Below are positions 10,809 to 21,013 of a DNA stretch of 64,000 bases, piece by piece; position 1 is the stretch's first letter, and each line of letters begins with the position of its first letter. The position numbers were made by a program, and so were the translations under genes. This stretch comes from Fonsecaea monophora (taxonomy: Eukaryota; Ascomycota; Eurotiomycetes; Chaetothyriales; Herpotrichiellaceae), in contig NW_019173936.1 of assembly GCF_001642475.1 (NCBI RefSeq), positions 558,001-622,000 on the forward strand. Direction: 5' to 3'. The notes under the pieces were generated by a model. That model did no database searches. It was not told where the DNA came from and was given only the letters and a program-made list of their open reading frames with translations.

Positions 10809-11656
10809 GTGGAGCACTACCCGCATGGTACTGGGGCACGCATTCTGCTTTTACCATCCTCAAGCTATGGATTTTCCAATTTCCATCAGAAAGTGGCTAG
10901 AAAGAGTGACGTTCGCATTATCTGCCCGGAACAGCACCAGCCGTCAGAGCCGCCCACCGTTGTCTTCTGCTGGCCAGCGCTTCAATTAGATGATAGACTA
11001 GCAGCACTACTCATAATGTAAGGCCGAGTCTGCCCTGTTGTCTCCTATACAGGTCACCAAGATTGACCGTTCTGGTCCTCATCACAAGGCAAGATCGCCC
11101 CGATATCAGTGAAAGATGCTTGACAAAATCCTCCACCGCAGAAGCTTGAAACCTGGGGTTAGTATGTCGTTTCAGATTCATCGCAGAAGCTGAGCAAATC
11201 GAACGTTTCGAGAACAAGAAGCTAAATTGATCTCAGATACATGGACCAGCAGAGGAGGTTGCACAAGTCGCCGATCCACATACAGCGCCTCAGAATATCA
11301 CAATAGATCGCAGCGATGAAAGCCCAGCTTCAGCTGTAGATCAAGGACAGAACTCGACGAATGCGCATCAACCGGAGCCAAAAGCATTGCCCAAAAACCG
11401 TCAGATGCAGGACGACGGCGCGAACAAGTCGGCGCATCGCAAGTCTTTGCTGCACCCTAAAGGCATCCTCCGTAAACGCTCATTGAGTGACGGTGCACAT
11501 CAACCTGAAAGCGGGCTCGAAGGAGGAGTGAAGCAAAACACTGAGTCCCAGCCATCTTCGAAACCTGATTTGCGGAAGCTTATTCCACCACTTGGAAAGG
11601 CGAAGAGGGAATACGTGGTAGCTACGCCCGGTGGAAACACCCAAGGAACTCCGTAG
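10809..11656 (+). CDS. Unidentified spliced gene, exon structure unresolved
   Basis: A first exon from ATG 10809 encodes MEHYPHGTGARILLLPSSS and continues through WPALQLDDRLAALLI to a good GTAAGG donor at 11018. A last exon opens after an AG at 11237 and runs through a polar, Pro/Ser/Lys-rich region containing HRKSLLHPKGILRKRS to a stop at 11656. Between them a short exon starting near 11053 (SPRLTVLVLITRQDRP, after a CTATACAG acceptor) is possible, but I could not close the frame to the last exon. The protein would be about 190-240 aa. No family is recognised. The disordered basic C-terminus suggests nucleic-acid or protein contacts at most. It could also be a decayed gene. Confidence 0.4.
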
Positions 11657-12239
11657 CCAGAAAGTGAATGAAGACGATATGAAGGCGCATGGAGCTGATC
11701 CATTAAAACCGAAGAATGACAATGCTGTTTAGGCAGTCAACCTAGTTAGGGAGCACTTTGTCTCTGAACCAACGATAGTGGGAAGTCATTGTACCAACTA
11801 TCCTCCCCTGAACGGTCGTGTTAATACCCTTGTGCACATGTCGCACTGTGTGACGGGATCTCCAATTTGGGCATAGCCTAAAGTCCGCGAGAGAAGTCAG
11901 ACTTTTGTTCCGTACGGGCCGGGCGGCACAGGCTAGGTGAAAGGGGAGTTAGCTCTTTCATAAATGTGGGGAAGCGGGGAGTAAGGTCACTTGTTTGTGC
12001 GGGCTCCATTTGGACCATGGGCTGGCAAACACTGTGTCTTTCACCATAACGGGGTGTCACCTGAACAGACTACGTCCAATTATTGCTTCACGTAGATTGA
12101 TACAGTACCCACAAATCGCGCAATGATATATGAAGCTATTACAAGGTATTGGAAACTTGTTGATGATCTGCCCAGGACAGTGCAGACATATCGAGAAACG
12201 CTGGACTACTAAAAGTTGTTGACTCATTGTAACTCTCCC
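11657..12239. other. Intergenic region before the arrestin-like gene
   Basis: No recognisable coding sequence. It presumably holds the promoter of the arrestin-like gene starting at 12240. Nothing distinctive seen. Confidence 0.5.
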
Positions 12240-13637
12240 ATGGCTCTTTCCATCAAATTTTCCTATGATGAAGAGAAGCCATTGACACCTGGATCCATGG
12301 TTCTGGGCGTAGTCAAGCTCACTACCTACGAAGAACGAATCATCGAATCCCTGAATATCGACTTCAAAGGCCGAACGAAAGTCTTTCTCAATCAATACTA
12401 TAGCGACATGGTTGTCTCCAGAACAGACTATACATCGGAGAGCTACCTCTTCAGCCGGCATATTAGTCTACACAGTGGTGAGAGTGTTGAAGATAAAGGG
12501 ACTTACTCTTGGCCCTTTGCTTTTCGGATTCCACTGTTTGCGGCACCTCGAGCTGTGGCACCGGGGACGACAGACTCATTCTATCCAATGCGCCCCTGGA
12601 AGGGTGATCTTGCACGGGTTGCCCACCCTCTGCCTCCTAGTATGAAGCAAAGCGGCAAGTTTATTTGCTCTATACAATATGTCCTCGAAGCGACACTCGT
12701 GTACCGACCTCCAGCCGCCAACCACCTCAAAAGGAAGGGGGCTACACTGCAAGCAACTCGATCGATATCTGTTCAGAGCCTGGATATGACTTGCCGCACA
12801 CGGCCTGGGGACGACTGGCCGTATAGTGTTCATCGTCACACGATGTGCTGTGCCCCTGGGCGTTCTCCATCTCAGTCTATCTACCGCCTGATCCCGATTC
12901 TTCCCAGAGCAAGTGCACATTCGGCATCCGAAGCGAAGCTTTTCTTTTCTGTCTGGTTGCCAAAGAAAGTGGAAATCAAAGAACAGCAAGCGCTCTTCGT
13001 CCCAATTTCCTGCACGATGGGCCGCTCTACAGTAGGTCAAGAGCTATCGCCATTGACAGACGAACCATGTCCGAACGCTGTTGTGTGCTCTTTCAAGCTC
13101 GCACTAGTGCGGCATACACAGGTACGAGCCGGGTCTCATACCAGCTCATCTTCCCAGCGCGTTTTCATTCGAAGAGGATCGGTTAAAGTGCCTGTCTCCC
13201 ACGGTGAGCCATCTGCAACTCAAACAACCACTAGCACTCCGACCTCATCGGCCAACCTCTGCGACGCCACCGATATGTCCCTTCCTCCCGATCTACTGAC
13301 TGCAGATTTTTCAACCTACAATATTGCTCGCTTTCACAGCCTCGAGATTTCTTTTCGCATGAAATACGGAAAGAAGAAGCACAAGTTCACTTTACGCGAC
13401 GTTCCTCTCCAGGTGGTTGCTCAGTCTGAAAGAGAGCTTGAAAGACGATTGAGCGAAGGCATAGAGGAAGATGATGAGTACGGGTGCTACCTGAGCGGGA
13501 TTCAGTGGCAAGATTATCGTGCAAGTACAAGTGGTACCGGAGATCATACAAGAGAAGTTCTACAAGCTATCATTGCAGAACCAGGTGGCGATGGCGATTG
13601 CGTTTCGGAAATTCCACCGCCTTGTTACACTGCTTGA
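12240..13637 (+). CDS. Arrestin-related trafficking adaptor-like protein
   Basis: A single exon of 465 aa. The N-terminal half reads as an arrestin-fold domain: IKFSYDEEKPLTPGSMVLG is the typical opening strand with a turn, followed by IESLNIDFKGRTKVFL and a YSWPFAFRIP segment. The C-terminal half has a second beta-rich domain around LEISFRMKYGKKKHKFTL. The protein ends PPPCYTA, which contains PPCY, a PPxY motif of the kind that recruits Rsp5/Nedd4 ubiquitin ligases to arrestin-type adaptors, promoting endocytosis of plasma-membrane transporters. ATG 12240 is the first in-frame ATG; upstream in-frame TTG codons are unlikely starts. The next gene downstream is an acetate-type transporter, a natural class of cargo, but a functional link is inference. 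The exact cargo is unknown. Confidence 0.8.
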   Translation: MALSIKFSYDEEKPLTPGSMVLGVVKLTTYEERIIESLNIDFKGRTKVFLNQYYSDMVVSRTDYTSESYLFSRHISLHSGESVEDKGTYSWPFAFRIPLFAAPRAVAPGTTDSFYPMRPWKGDLARVAHPLPPSMKQSGKFICSIQYVLEATLVYRPPAANHLKRKGATLQATRSISVQSLDMTCRTRPGDDWPYSVHRHTMCCAPGRSPSQSIYRLIPILPRASAHSASEAKLFFSVWLPKKVEIKEQQALFVPISCTMGRSTVGQELSPLTDEPCPNAVVCSFKLALVRHTQVRAGSHTSSSSQRVFIRRGSVKVPVSHGEPSATQTTTSTPTSSANLCDATDMSLPPDLLTADFSTYNIARFHSLEISFRMKYGKKKHKFTLRDVPLQVVAQSERELERRLSEGIEEDDEYGCYLSGIQWQDYRASTSGTGDHTREVLQAIIAEPGGDGDCVSEIPPPCYTA

Positions 13638-14422
13638 CAGAAAGTGTGTCTCAATGGAACAGCTGCCCCCTTTCCACCGAAGATGGCTCGTAGTCTTGGC
13701 GGCTCTATGAATGGACCTGATCCTAGGATCACCGATTGCAATATTACTCAGTGCCTTGATTGTGGGCGCCTTCAAAAGAGTCGGCAGTTGACTCGTTGGC
13801 CATGAGGTAGCTCCTCGTCTTCACGTTTGTCCCGGTCTATTCGTCATCTGGATCACAGTTGGTCCTAGATGTATGGTAGATTCTAGAGTAGAAGAAGTAT
13901 GACGCGGCGGTAGTACGTGCGTGGGAATGTCAAAGATCACCTCCATCTCTTGATATTCTACCTCATCTTTTGTGCTGTCGGAAGAACGGGTTCAGCCGAT
14001 ATGGACAAGTTCACAAAGTTTCTGGGGTCTCGACTAGATACGGCTAAGGCTAACAGGGGTCTGTATTTCCAGAAGTGGGTGTCGCGGTTGGGACGGGAAA
14101 GGTCGAACAAGTCCCGGAGGCGACATCTGTCGGTGTTGCTAGTCTGGAGAAAAGGGCAGCTTTTGGCTTTCTCCGCTGATTGACTGGTCCAGAGGCAGGT
14201 GGTTGATCATTGACCCAAGACGACAGGGACGACCGAAAACAGACAGGCCACTCCTTTTCAATTAGAGAAATGGAGAGGGTCGAGTCAACCCGGCAGCAAA
14301 TATATAGATGGCTCTAGACTACTTGCAGCACGCTTTTGAAATGGTACCTCTCAACCTTCTTTGCAGCTCGCGCAGTCCTTCTGAACGACGTGGCATTACT
14401 TCAGTATCATTACTCGAACAAC
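13638..14422. other. Intergenic region with transporter promoter
   Basis: No convincing gene; one plus-strand frame near 13917-14183 lacks any recognisable feature. A TATATA element at 14301-14306 lies about 117-122 nt upstream of the transporter ATG at 14423. Confidence 0.45.
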
Positions 14423-15699
14423 ATGGCGACAGATGAGCAAGGGTTTACTGACGCTGCCAACAACAACAACCAAAATGGAGACGCATTACCGGAAGGGAGT
14501 AAAGCGACTGACATGCAAAATGAGTATTTGACTCGTTACCAGACAGCTTCGAGCGTGGTTATTCCCAGAGACGTCTTCGAGTCAATGTACCTCTCTCCAT
14601 ATACACAGAGACTCGGACACCTACGCAGCACGTTTGGAAACCCAACGCCTATGTCAGTTATACATGAAGCGATCAGCTTTATATCCACTAACGAATAATC
14701 AAAGGCCATTGATGGGTTTCTTGATCGCGTCTATGCCGTTAGGATGTAATCTGATGGGCTGGCGAGGTTCCGGCGGCGATGGAGCAGCCATAATGTAAGT
14801 ATGAATATGCTTTATTTACGATCACTTGCCCTCCCCCCGTTCCTCACTTATGCTGACCACGACTTTGTCGGTAGAGGACTCTTTTTCTTCTTTGGTGGAA
14901 TGCTCCAAATCCTTGGATGTATCTTGGAATGGATCATCGGCAATACCTTTCCATTCGTTGTCTTCGCTTGCTACGGTAGGTAACTACTACCGCTGGATGA
15001 CTATTTCAAGAGGTCTTGTTCCAGCACAAGACTGACGGCCTGGGCTTACAGGTGCGTTTTGGCTGGCGATGGGAGTAACGCTCCAGCCCGCGTTCAACGC
15101 ACAAGCCTATTACACCTCACAGCCCGGAGGAACTGCACAGTTTTACTCGAGTTTCTGTGAGTATGCTCATCTTTCCCGCTGAAAGACACGTATAAACTTA
15201 CTAACGATACTATCTATGTCCCTAGCGTTCTTCTGGATGGTGATGGCCCTTGTCACCTTCTTCTTCCTCATCGGCTCTCTCCGGACTAATGTCGTATTCG
15301 TCCTGGTCTTCCTCTTCATCGATCTTGCTTTCATTATGTTGATGGCTACATACTGGTCCGCCGCCGAAGGTAAAACGGGGGTCTCTGAAAAGTGTCAAAA
15401 GGCAAGTCAGTCCGCTTTTTCGAATTTTGTCACATCAGTTCAATCACAAGCTTTTTTTGCTACTAGTGAACCCTGCCTTTTCTCCCTGGTCGATATGTTG
15501 TTCGTCTTAAGAAGAAAATTCTAACAGATGCGACAAGGCTGCCGGAGCCTTTATATTTGTCTTCTGTGTATTCGGATGGTATCTATTTTTCACAATGATT
15601 CTCATGGCTGTAGACTTTCCGCTGCGGCTGCCGACAGGAGATCTGAGTACGATATTCAAGGGTGCGTCGGAAAGAAACAAGCCGGAGCCCAATGCGTGA
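14423..15699 (+). CDS. Gpr1/Fun34/YaaH-family acetate-type transporter
   Basis: It is a predicted plasma-membrane carrier of acetate or similar short monocarboxylates (or ammonium export, as proposed for some yeast members). Six exons, 14423-14652, 14705-14794, 14875-14975, 15052-15156, 15226-15391 and 15528-15699, join in frame to 287 aa, typical for the family. The NPTP signature is present as FGNPTPM at the start of helix 1. Six helices follow, including LMGFLIASMPLGCNLMGWRG, GLFFFFGGMLQILGCILEW, a GAFWLAMGVTLQPAF helix, SFFWMVMALVTFFFLIGSLR, VVFVLVFLFIDLAFIML and AAGAFIFVFCVFGWYLFF. The hydrophilic N-terminus (about 60 aa, Asn/Asp-rich) is also typical. The fifth donor (GTGTCA at 15392) is weak, but it is the only one that gives SEKCDKAAGAF in frame. 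Confidence 0.9.
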
Positions 15700-16645
15700 G
15701 CCAAGTCTACTGGGAAACACGAAGTGTCGAGGGTTGTTGTCAAGATCCATGATGAGAAAGTGGGCAGATTAGGTCCTGGGCATTTCATAATCGGCAACGG
15801 TATCAGCATGGAATTTGTTCTTTTTTTGAAAGAGATATCTTGCACAGGGGTATTGAGAGACTATAATAACCTGGGTAGTCCGTCTTTAGTAATTCCGTTT
15901 AAAAACATGAACATCATGAACTGCGTCGCAACTGTGGGGGATTCGACAGGCTCGATGAAGTATATTAAGGTGTACTCACAGAACACTTGAGTCAAATCTC
16001 GACCTCGCGAAGCTGGTCCACGAATATCGGCAGACCTTCATTTCCACTTTTTGGTGAACCAGTATCTAGTAAACCTTCTGAGCTGGTGTTCCACTATCGT
16101 GTCAGAAGCGGAAAGTCGCTTCTCCGTCGTACTCTAAACTTCCGTTCCCGCGAATCCCGTACACCTACATGGATAGCCCAGGCGCGAAAAGTGAAGAATC
16201 ACCCATATAGCCTACTTCTTTGGAACCACCCTTCCCTGAACTCGGGGTGTTGATTGGTCCAGGCGACGGGAAAAGTCGTCATGGATACGGACAACATCAT
16301 CAGTCCAGCTGGATAGTAGAAGTCGCATTTCACAGAATTTCGCACTGCCCGAAGCATTTCTATCAACCATGAGCTCTTCGAGAAGATCGATCTGTCATCT
16401 GCAAATCGTGTCCCAAACAATGCGAGGTCGGCTATAGGAAACTTAACCCTAATGGTGGGGTGGACGGATACTTTTGCTAGGGCGGTGTACCTCGTACTAA
16501 CGAACATTCTCTCTTGGTCGTCAATACTTTGCCATCTGTTTTCACGACTTTTCAACGGTCCCCTTCGACTTAGTTTTCCAAGTCCCTCTGAGAGAGGGGT
16601 CCTCTTCGTCCTCATTTTCCTTGACAGGAGAACAATGTTACCGCC
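15700..16645. other. Intergenic region
   Basis: 946 bp between the transporter and Chm7 genes. Only short frames without recognisable domains. It contains the Chm7 promoter, for which no specific element is evident. Confidence 0.5.
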
Positions 16646-18263
16646 ATGTCTCCTCTCCTCGACTGGCTAGTCGAGCACGAGCCTTCGTTTCGCAAGTCCG
16701 CCTCTCCCTCCGCCACATCTCTGATCAGCGAATGGGGTATTTGCCGCACATGGACATGCTACTGACCCGGGTCTTTGCATATGTAACAGAACACGTCTCC
16801 CCTCGCTCTACTCGGACCTTAGCCTCCAACGCACCTCCAACCCCGAAGGCCACACCGCCAATGTCACCGCCTGGTCGTCTGCCCTGACGCGCGCCACAGT
16901 CGCGGGACAAATCCCCCACGGTCAACACCATTTGATTCTGCAGACGAGCGACGAACTTCTCAATGCGCTGGCGAGTCCTACGTACGGTAGGCCCAGCGGG
17001 CTCGGGAGTGTGGTGGACGAATGTGTACGGCAGGGGAAGATGATTGATCTACAAGACTTTCTCGGCTCAGAGAAGAGCATATACTCCAGAGGTTGGATCC
17101 CGAGTCCGTGGGCCATTCTGCGCTGGGGCTTACAAAAGGCTGGAATGTCGTGGAGCAGTGGGAGCTTCGACGTGAGCGGCGGCAGGTTAAAGGCTGGAAA
17201 CCTCGCGTTGGTTCCAGCGTTAGAAGAGGTCTGGAAGAGATTGTCTGCTGCAAGGGAAAAAGACACAAAAGCACAGACTCTGACTGATAGAGTCATGACG
17301 CGGGAAACATTCCTGAAAGACGTTAACGATGTGCTCAACCAGGCCGGTGAGATGACAGGGTCGCTGTCGAGTCAAGACCTGGAAGTGTTGCTCCGCTACC
17401 TCTCCCGTGACAAACAAGTTCTGTCGTATGACGGCAGCACCGTCAAATTCAAACCGCCGTCATCTACAGCCATACCTGAGCCGATCACCCAAGAAGATCG
17501 GTCAATCGCATCTCTGAAATCGCTTATCGAAGACGTCCACCAAAAGTCCGCGACCCTGTCCGCTCGCATCACGGTGCTGCAAGATCAAGCCTCGACTGCC
17601 GTGAAAACCGGCAACAAGGCCAGCGCCCTATCGGCCCTTCGCTCGAAGAAACTCGCCGAGCGGGCGCTCCAGCAGCGTCTAGACACCCTACATCAGCTGG
17701 AAGAGATCTACACCAAGATCGAATCCGCCGTGGACCAAGTCGAGATCCTCGCTGTGATGGAATCGTCCGCATCGGTGCTAAAGACGCTCAACAAGCGCGT
17801 CGGAGGAGTCGAGCGCGTAGAGGACGTCCTGGAGAGCTTGAGAGAGGAAGTCGGCAAAGTTGACGAATTTTCCACGGTCCTAGCAGAGCCGGTGGATTCG
17901 AAGGCCGTCCTCGACGAGGACGAAGTGGATGAGGAATTTGAAGCGATGGAGAGAGAGGAGCGCGAGAAGACGAAGAAGATCGAGGAAGAAAAGACCAGGC
18001 AGAAGTTACAGGAGCTTGATGCCCTCGAGCAGCTGCGCAGAGAGCGGGAAAAGGAGAGTCAAAAAGAAAGGGAAAGGCAAAAGCAAGAGCAAGGCGATGA
18101 CCTCGAAATCAAGCAACAAGACCACGCCCAAGACAAAGAGTCGGAAGCGGCCCTGTTATCGTCGAGCATCGAGAAAATGCAGAGACTAGAACTCGATGAA
18201 CGGACAGGGGACGACACGCAAAGAGACGGGCATCCAGAGAAGATCGCCCAAGAAGCATCCTAG
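16646..18263 (+). CDS. CHM7: CHMP7/Chm7-type ESCRT-III (Snf7-domain) protein
   Basis: Chm7/CHMP7 acts at the inner nuclear membrane/ER, recruiting ESCRT-III to seal or survey the nuclear envelope. Exons 16646-16695 and 16790-18263 encode 507 aa. The short first exon reads MSPLLDWLVEHEPSFR; joining at the GTCCGC donor gives FRKTRLPSLYSDLSLQR, the conserved opening of fungal homologues. The middle (about residues 40-200) fits the winged-helix region. The Snf7-like helices run from SIASLKSLIEDVHQKSATL through KLAERALQQRLDTLHQLEEIY, and a long charged coiled coil rich in Glu/Lys/Arg follows to the C-terminus. The first intron uses a non-consensus donor; the stronger-looking GTATTT at 16739 breaks the frame. 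It is convergent with Rad18, with 261 bp between stops. Confidence 0.82.
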
Positions 18264-18524
18264 TTTTGCCCACGAGGATAATTACCATATAAAACCCGGA
18301 AGAGTGGATTGAGCTATGGAGTTTCTGGGGAGCCAATTCCTTCAAGGAGGTCTCAAAACGTGGTGCTGTTCACTCATTAATAGTCATCGTGGCGCTGTGG
18401 CGTTGTCATAATTAACTCGACGTTGATTCATATTGCTCATGTTTCGAGTTTATGTAGGTTCTTTCTATTTGGAGTAGACTGAAAGTGTCATTGCTATATA
18501 TACCCTCGTAGAACATCATTACCC

Positions 18525-19994
18525 TCACACAAAGTACCTTCCAGGAGGTCTCTCTGGGGTCTGGAGGTCCAGCCGTGGTTCTAGTGCGGTCTCAAATGAA
18601 GTGGGTGATGTGATCGCTATCGCAGTCTCCTGTGTTAGACCGTTGGTGGGAGCCTGTGGAATTCCGGCTCGCATTCGCTCTTGTACATCGACTGCACTTT
18701 CGGGAACTGATATTGCCCTAGCTCCATTTGGACCCACGGAAGGTGTTGGGCGAGCTTCAGAAAGGTCCTTGGGGGCCGAGTGGTCTGTTAGTTGTTGTGG
18801 AACGGGATCTAACGTTGGGTTTTCTGCCGCAGATGATTTCTGTTCCTCCGGCACTTTGGGTTTCCTTGCCCTAGCCTGACGTATCAGATCGTCAAAATTG
18901 CTTTTCTGACTCTTCACATGGTGCTCTCTGTTAAAATCCTTTGCCATGAATCCAGTGGTTGATGACCTGTCCAGCTGCCGTCCTAACGTATCCTCCCAGA
19001 TCTTCAACTCACGGAGCAATTCCCTTTTCGTGACTGGGTTACTGGAATCGCAGTTGGCGTTCCACAGATTCACCCATTCGGTGTGGCGTCTACGCATGAG
19101 GTCTTTGGAGCCGTGATCCGGAATTCCCAGATCACGCAACTTTCTCCGTAACGCGTTGTCGGCAAGGAGGGAGTAGTTGATGAATGGCAGCCGCTCCTGT
19201 TGTTTGGAGGGTTTCCTCTGGGTGTAAGCGATTGTGCCAGGTGTCGCGATGCGGGAATTAGGAGGCGGAGCAGGAGAAGACGCGGATCCGCCATCGTCGA
19301 CCGGAGTGTGACTGTCGCCTTGTATGCATTTATCCAGATGCGAATTTATGATTGTTTCCTTCATGCGCCGGTGGCAACAGGGACACTGGACGAGGCCATC
19401 CTGAGGCTCCGGATTGCCATTCCCACTGAGGAAGTGTGGGCTCTTGTGGCTGTCTGGATCTTCGTATACACTTCCTTCTTCTTCGCTGTCTTCTATAATT
19501 TCCGGAGTGGACGCGAGGCTCTGTTGGCTGGCGGGATCCGAGGCATTCTTCCTACTCTGGCTTCGAGTACTCCGTCGTTCAATGCCATTGCCGGTCGGTT
19601 CCGGTGCGACTTTTCGTCTCTTCTTTGGTCTTTCAGACTCGAGATCATCTTTTCGTTCTCTTTCCGCAGCCAATGTCACTGTCGCAAGGGTAAGGAGCCC
19701 TTTGCGCGACGCAGTGAAATGGGCGACCAGTTCTTCCACGGCCCAATTTCTCCGCAGCTTGATTTCCTGATCCTCCTCTCGACACGCCGGACATCTTCCT
19801 TCCTGAGATAGACATCTTCGTATACAAAGGCTGCAGAACGTATGGGAACAACTAGTCATCACAGGAGTTGTGAAGTAGTCCTTGCATACTTGGCATCGCA
19901 GCGAGGCGTCGATCGGGGCGAGGGCGGCCAGAGGGGTTTGCAACCAGTCTGTGCTGTCCGTGAAGTCATCGCGGTCTGCCATCACAGGCCTCAA
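18525..19994 (-). CDS. RAD18: Rad18-type postreplication repair E3 ubiquitin ligase
   Basis: With Rad6 it monoubiquitinates PCNA at stalled forks, starting translesion synthesis. A single exon of 489 aa (485 if the second Met, MADRDD, is used). The C3HC4 RING lies at about residues 34-71 (CQVCKDYFTTPVMTSCSHTF ... CPAC). A UBZ4-type zinc finger is near residue 200 (CPCCHRRM ... HLDKC). A SAP DNA-binding domain is near 265-300 (LADNALRRKLRDLGIP, with HTEWVNLWNANCDS behind it). Basic nuclear-localisation-like KKRRK sits between RING and zinc finger. The C-terminus is disordered. Two MluI-box hexamers lie about 215-260 nt upstream, consistent with cell-cycle control. The domain order is exactly that of the family. 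Confidence 0.94.
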   Translation of the reverse strand: MRPVMADRDDFTDSTDWLQTPLAALAPIDASLRCQVCKDYFTTPVMTSCSHTFCSLCIRRCLSQEGRCPACREEDQEIKLRRNWAVEELVAHFTASRKGLLTLATVTLAAERERKDDLESERPKKRRKVAPEPTGNGIERRSTRSQSRKNASDPASQQSLASTPEIIEDSEEEGSVYEDPDSHKSPHFLSGNGNPEPQDGLVQCPCCHRRMKETIINSHLDKCIQGDSHTPVDDGGSASSPAPPPNSRIATPGTIAYTQRKPSKQQERLPFINYSLLADNALRRKLRDLGIPDHGSKDLMRRRHTEWVNLWNANCDSSNPVTKRELLRELKIWEDTLGRQLDRSSTTGFMAKDFNREHHVKSQKSNFDDLIRQARARKPKVPEEQKSSAAENPTLDPVPQQLTDHSAPKDLSEARPTPSVGPNGARAISVPESAVDVQERMRAGIPQAPTNGLTQETAIAITSPTSFETALEPRLDLQTPERPPGRYFV

Positions 19995-20207
19995 GAATTC
20001 GGTATCGGCTGAGATGTTGCAGTCGCCTGAGCGTTAAACCGAACCTCAGACCTCAGTGTGCGTCAGCCCACCGATGGGCTTTGACGACAATAGACTGGAA
20101 AGTACCGAGCACTTCCTGGTGCTTGTACAGATGTTCCAGGTTGATGTGAATGGATGGCGCGGGTCGCAGTCGCAGGCTTAGCGTGTTTTTTCTCTCACTC
20201 TTTCGTC

Positions 20208-20242
20208 ACGCGTAAAGTGGCAGTTGGAGTCGCGTGACGCGT
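20208..20242. promoter_or_regulatory. Two MluI cell-cycle box (MCB-like) elements upstream of RAD18
   Basis: Perfect ACGCGT hexamers occur at 20208-20213 and 20237-20242. They sit within an inverted TCACGCG/CGCGTGA arrangement, 214 and 243 nt upstream of the RAD18 ATG at 19994. Paired ACGCGT sites are the classic MBF target in yeasts. Function here is inferred. Confidence 0.45.
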
Positions 20243-21013
20243 AGCAGAAAATGGAGATTTTGTCAAGTTTATCAAGAATTAATGTTATTCCATACCTGAC
20301 CAAATATCTCTGCCGTCATCTATTCTAACACTCACCCAAAGAATCTGAGCCCCCTTCTTCTTAGAATAAGTAGCTATCAGACAATTGCCTGTGTTGAACA
20401 CTCTTTAGGGGACCAGCGGAACCTGGATGGAGAGTCTCTACAGCACGGCCACATCGGGATCCTGTCCCTACCGTTAAGTCTGCCATGGAAGAAACAGATC
20501 AACAGTGCCCGCTCCAAGGCCAAGATATTGAAATCCGTGTCTATGCAGCAGCAGCATCTCGAGGCTGAATTATGATGGCAGACGGTACGAGGCCACTGCT
20601 CAGAGCTAACTCTTCCAAAGGAGGTGGAGATCGGATGTAACATTTCAACAAACCCCTCCAAGTGAGGCAACCGTTGGCCTGATGCGCAAGGCTCTCGGAT
20701 CTGGACATCAGTACACAGCAGGTCTAGAGAGAGAGGCCAACCGGGAGTGTGTCTCTTTAGATCAGCGTCGCAGGTTGTATAGGGTCAGCGACATCCGCAA
20801 CATCCATTCTGAGGCTAACGTATAGAAGTGGAGAATTTCTCGAGCTATTGTTGTTCGTTCCTTCGAAGCCTTTGAATCATATTTTGCTCCCTTGTTGTAT
20901 GATTTTGGCAGGTTGTTTTTCGCGCTCAATACCCGGATGATCGAATCAGATTGCGCTGCCCTGGATTTCCACGCTTGATTGGACCTCTAGCTGGACGGGT
21001 GCATTCAATGTCT
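20243..21013. other. Intergenic region between RAD18 promoter and TRS85 3' end
   Basis: About 770 bp with no recognisable coding frame, repeat or RNA gene. Confidence 0.5.

Noticed and set aside
13519..13710. Alternative C-terminal frame at the end of the arrestin gene
   Set aside because: The in-frame ending with PPxY fits arrestin adaptors; no splice signal supports switching frame.
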